Part shown: piece after piece, positions 5,571-7,130 of the stretch
Layout: every line of letters begins with the position of its first letter
How positions within the stretch are numbered: position 1 is the first letter of the stretch
Assembly: GCA_963837635.1 (NCBI GenBank)
Contig: CAWINY010000001.1
Coordinates: 1 to 7,130, forward strand
Origin: CAWINY01 sp963837635
GTDB lineage: Bacteria > Acidobacteriota > Terriglobia > Terriglobales > Acidobacteriaceae
Direction of reading: 5' to 3'
Length of the DNA: 7,130 nucleotides
Program-made: the position numbers and the translations under genes
Notes under the pieces: model-generated
What the model was told of the DNA's origin: nothing
Databases searched by the model: none
Seen by the model: only the letters and a program-made list of their open reading frames with translations

Positions 5571-6791
5571 GCCTTGCCCACAAAACTGGAAACGCTTGCC
5601 ATCCACGGGGGCAGCCCCGTGCGGGAAAGGTTGTTGCCGTACGGGCGGCAAAGCCTGGATGACGCAGATATCCAGGCGGTGGTTGAGGTTCTGAAGTCGG
5701 ACTGGCTGACCACGGGGCCGAAAATCGCCGAGTTCGAAGAGCGGTTTGCCGCGTGGGTCGGCGCGCGGCACGCGGTCAGCTACAGTTCGGGTACGGCCGC
5801 CTTACACGGTGCGGCGTTTGCCGCCGGACTGGGGCCTGGCGACGAGGCGATCACCACGCCGATGACGTTCTGCGCGACCGCCAACTGCATTTTGTACCAG
5901 GGCGCAACGCCGGTGTTCGCCGACGTCTCGCCCGACACGCTGAACCTTGATCCCAAGGAAGTCTCCAAAAAAGTTTCCGCACGCACGAAGGCTATTTTCG
6001 CCGTCGATTATGCCGGACATCCCGCTGCGCTGGATGAACTGGGGCAGTTGGCGAAGACGCAAGTCCCGCAAGGCCGAAGTCCGTTGCTGATTGAAGACGC
6101 CTGCCATGCGCTGGGCGCGGAATACCATGGGAAACGCGTCGGCGGCATTGCCGACATGACCGTGTTCAGCTTTCATCCCGTGAAGCACCTGACCACCGGG
6201 GAAGGCGGCATGGTTGCCACCAACGACGCGCGGCTGGCCGAGACGCTGCGGCGCTTTCGCAATCACGGCATCAGCAGCGAAGCGCGGCAGCGGCAGGAAG
6301 CCGGGCAGTGGTTTTACGAGATGGTCCTGCTGGGTTTCAATTACAGGTTGACCGATATTGCCTGCGCGCTGGGACTCTCGCAACTGGAAAAGCTGGATGC
6401 GAACCTGGCACGACGCCGGGAAATTGCGGCGCAATACGCGGCGGCCTTCCGGGATTTGTCTGCAATCTTGGTTCCCGCGGTGCGCGACGGCGTCAATCCG
6501 GCGTGGCACTTATATCCGATCCGGCTCAACCTGGGAACGCTTTCAGCGGGGCGAGGGGAGATCTTTCGAGCGCTGCGGGCGGAGAATATCGGCGTGAATG
6601 TTCACTACATTCCAGTGCATCAACATCCGTACTACCGCGAGCGTTTCAAGTCCAAAGAAAGCTATCCCGTGGCCGAAGACGCTTATGAGCGGCTGATCAG
6701 CCTGCCCATGTTTCACTCCATGACGGCGCAGGATGTGCAGGACGTGATTCACGCCGTGACCAAGATCGTTGACCACTACAGAAAGGCATGA
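5565..6791 (+). CDS. pseC: UDP-4-amino-4,6-dideoxy-N-acetyl-beta-L-altrosamine transaminase, PseC
   Basis: This 408-residue protein is a fold-type I PLP aminotransferase of the DegT/DnrJ/EryC1 family. PseC transfers an amino group, usually from glutamate, to C4 of the PseB product in the cytoplasm. Visible marks are SDWLTTGPKIAEFEERFA near the N-terminus, SSGTAALHGAA for phosphate binding, TTPMTFCATANC, the PLP-nitrogen aspartate Asp178 in IEDACHALGAEY, and the Schiff-base Lys207 in FHPVKHLTTGEGG. The HPVKHLTTGEGG context and RNHGI fit PseC better than general sugar aminotransferases, and a preceding pseB makes the assignment strong. The C-terminal NVHYIPVHQHPYY is also usual for the family. 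The ATG start has no clear Shine-Dalgarno and lies in a tandem repeat 29 nt after pseB, so translation may depend on coupling to pseB or to a mini-ORF. A 65-nt gap separates it from the next gene. A related transaminase such as LegC would be the main alternative. Confidence 0.9.
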   Translation: MSALPTKLETLAIHGGSPVRERLLPYGRQSLDDADIQAVVEVLKSDWLTTGPKIAEFEERFAAWVGARHAVSYSSGTAALHGAAFAAGLGPGDEAITTPMTFCATANCILYQGATPVFADVSPDTLNLDPKEVSKKVSARTKAIFAVDYAGHPAALDELGQLAKTQVPQGRSPLLIEDACHALGAEYHGKRVGGIADMTVFSFHPVKHLTTGEGGMVATNDARLAETLRRFRNHGISSEARQRQEAGQWFYEMVLLGFNYRLTDIACALGLSQLEKLDANLARRREIAAQYAAAFRDLSAILVPAVRDGVNPAWHLYPIRLNLGTLSAGRGEIFRALRAENIGVNVHYIPVHQHPYYRERFKSKESYPVAEDAYERLISLPMFHSMTAQDVQDVIHAVTKIVDHYRKA

Positions 6792-6807
6792 GATCCAAGA
6801 GGGGGTA

Positions 6808-6821
6808 GCGCACGTATGCGC
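6808..6821 (+). other. Small hairpin in the pseC to spsF gap
   Basis: GCGCA (6808-6812) pairs with TGCGC (6817-6821) over a CGTA loop. No T-run follows, so it is not a terminator. The rest of the 65-nt gap shows only a purine-rich stretch before the next start. Confidence 0.3.
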
Positions 6822-6856
6822 ATTGGGCAATCCAGGCAGGCTAGGCGGGAAGAGGC

Positions 6857-7130
6857 ATGAGGGTCGTTGCCATTATCCAGGCGCGCATGGGCAGCACGCG
6901 TCTGCCGGGGAAGGTGCTCAAGGACCTGGGCGGCGAAACGGTTCTGGCGAGGGTCGTGAATCGCACGCGGCGCGCGACACTGCTGGATGAGGTCGTCGTG
7001 GCCACCTCTGTCCTTCCTGCGGACGATGCGATCGCCCGGGAGTGCGAAGGTCTGAAGGTAGCCTGTTTCCGCGGTGACGAGGTGGACGTCCTTGATCGTT
7101 ACTACCGCGCAGCGCAACAATTCGCAGCCG
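6857..7130 (+). CDS. spsF: SpsF-like cytidylyltransferase, 5' part (cut by window end)
   Basis: ATG 6857 opens a frame that runs off the window after 91 full codons. Residues 8-21 read QARMGSTRLPGKVL, the nucleotide-binding signature of the SpsF branch of CMP-sugar synthetases (CTP_transf_3 type, related to NeuA and KdsB). It is followed by LDEVVVATS and later RGDEVDVLDRYY, which are typical of the same branch. Members activate a nonulosonic acid, or are predicted to, by attaching CMP. Next to pseB and pseC this gene plausibly fills the PseF role, making CMP-pseudaminic acid, although true PseF proteins usually carry a PARGGSKR-type motif instead. GGGA about 6 nt upstream serves as the ribosome binding site. 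It lies 65 nt after pseC on the same strand, so cotranscription is likely. Whether the missing part is fused to another domain, such as a PseG- or PseH-like one, cannot be seen. Confidence 0.85.
   Translation, partial: MRVVAIIQARMGSTRLPGKVLKDLGGETVLARVVNRTRRATLLDEVVVATSVLPADDAIARECEGLKVACFRGDEVDVLDRYYRAAQQFAA

Noticed and set aside
4351..5583. 410-codon open frame on the minus strand opposite pseB
   Set aside because: It is Arg/His-rich, lacks recognisable domains, and lies antisense to a clear pseB; it is an effect of GC-rich codon bias.
5802..6509. 235-codon open frame on the minus strand within pseC
   Set aside because: It is antisense to conserved PseC catalytic regions and has no recognisable motif.

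Overview
The window is GC-rich and carries two unrelated gene groups, both on the + strand. The protein style points to an acidobacterium or a similar soil bacterium: a cytochrome b tail ending in FRGPGW, a large multiheme c-type cytochrome, a cytochrome lipoprotein, and a SpsF-type cytidylyltransferase beside PseB/PseC. This taxonomic placement is an inference from protein flavour, not from a marker gene.

The first group (1 to 4302) looks like the downstream part of an operon for membrane-bound electron transfer. It begins with the last 66 codons of a membrane protein, probably a cytochrome b-type subunit. Next comes a membrane-anchored cytochrome c with eight CxxCH heme sites, then a lipoprotein joining an Ig-like domain to a monoheme cytochrome c domain. 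Last is an exported protein of unknown function whose reading frame is broken by an apparent one-base insertion near 3150. Gene junctions are 0 nt, 1 nt and a 14-nt overlap, so these genes are almost certainly cotranscribed. The likely logic is a quinol-oxidising membrane module that passes electrons along a multiheme wire to periplasmic or outer-surface partners.

The second group (4525 to the window end) starts pseudaminic-acid-type nonulosonate sugar biosynthesis. It contains pseB (inverting UDP-GlcNAc 4,6-dehydratase), pseC (PLP aminotransferase) and the 5' part of a SpsF-like cytidylyltransferase. The products would feed glycosylation of flagellin, pili or surface polysaccharide.

The two groups are separated by 222 noncoding bases (4303-4524). 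This gap holds a -10-like hexamer and then a run of four predicted hairpins directly before the pseB ribosome binding site. The first hairpin competes with a perfect 7-bp GC-rich alternative helix, as riboswitch or attenuator leaders do. I cannot assign it to a known RNA class, and it is the best candidate for something undescribed here. A second small oddity is the pseB-pseC junction: a 14-nt near-tandem repeat, an 8-codon mini-ORF and no Shine-Dalgarno for pseC, which suggests coupled translation. No tRNA, rRNA, CRISPR, insertion sequence or phage gene was seen.
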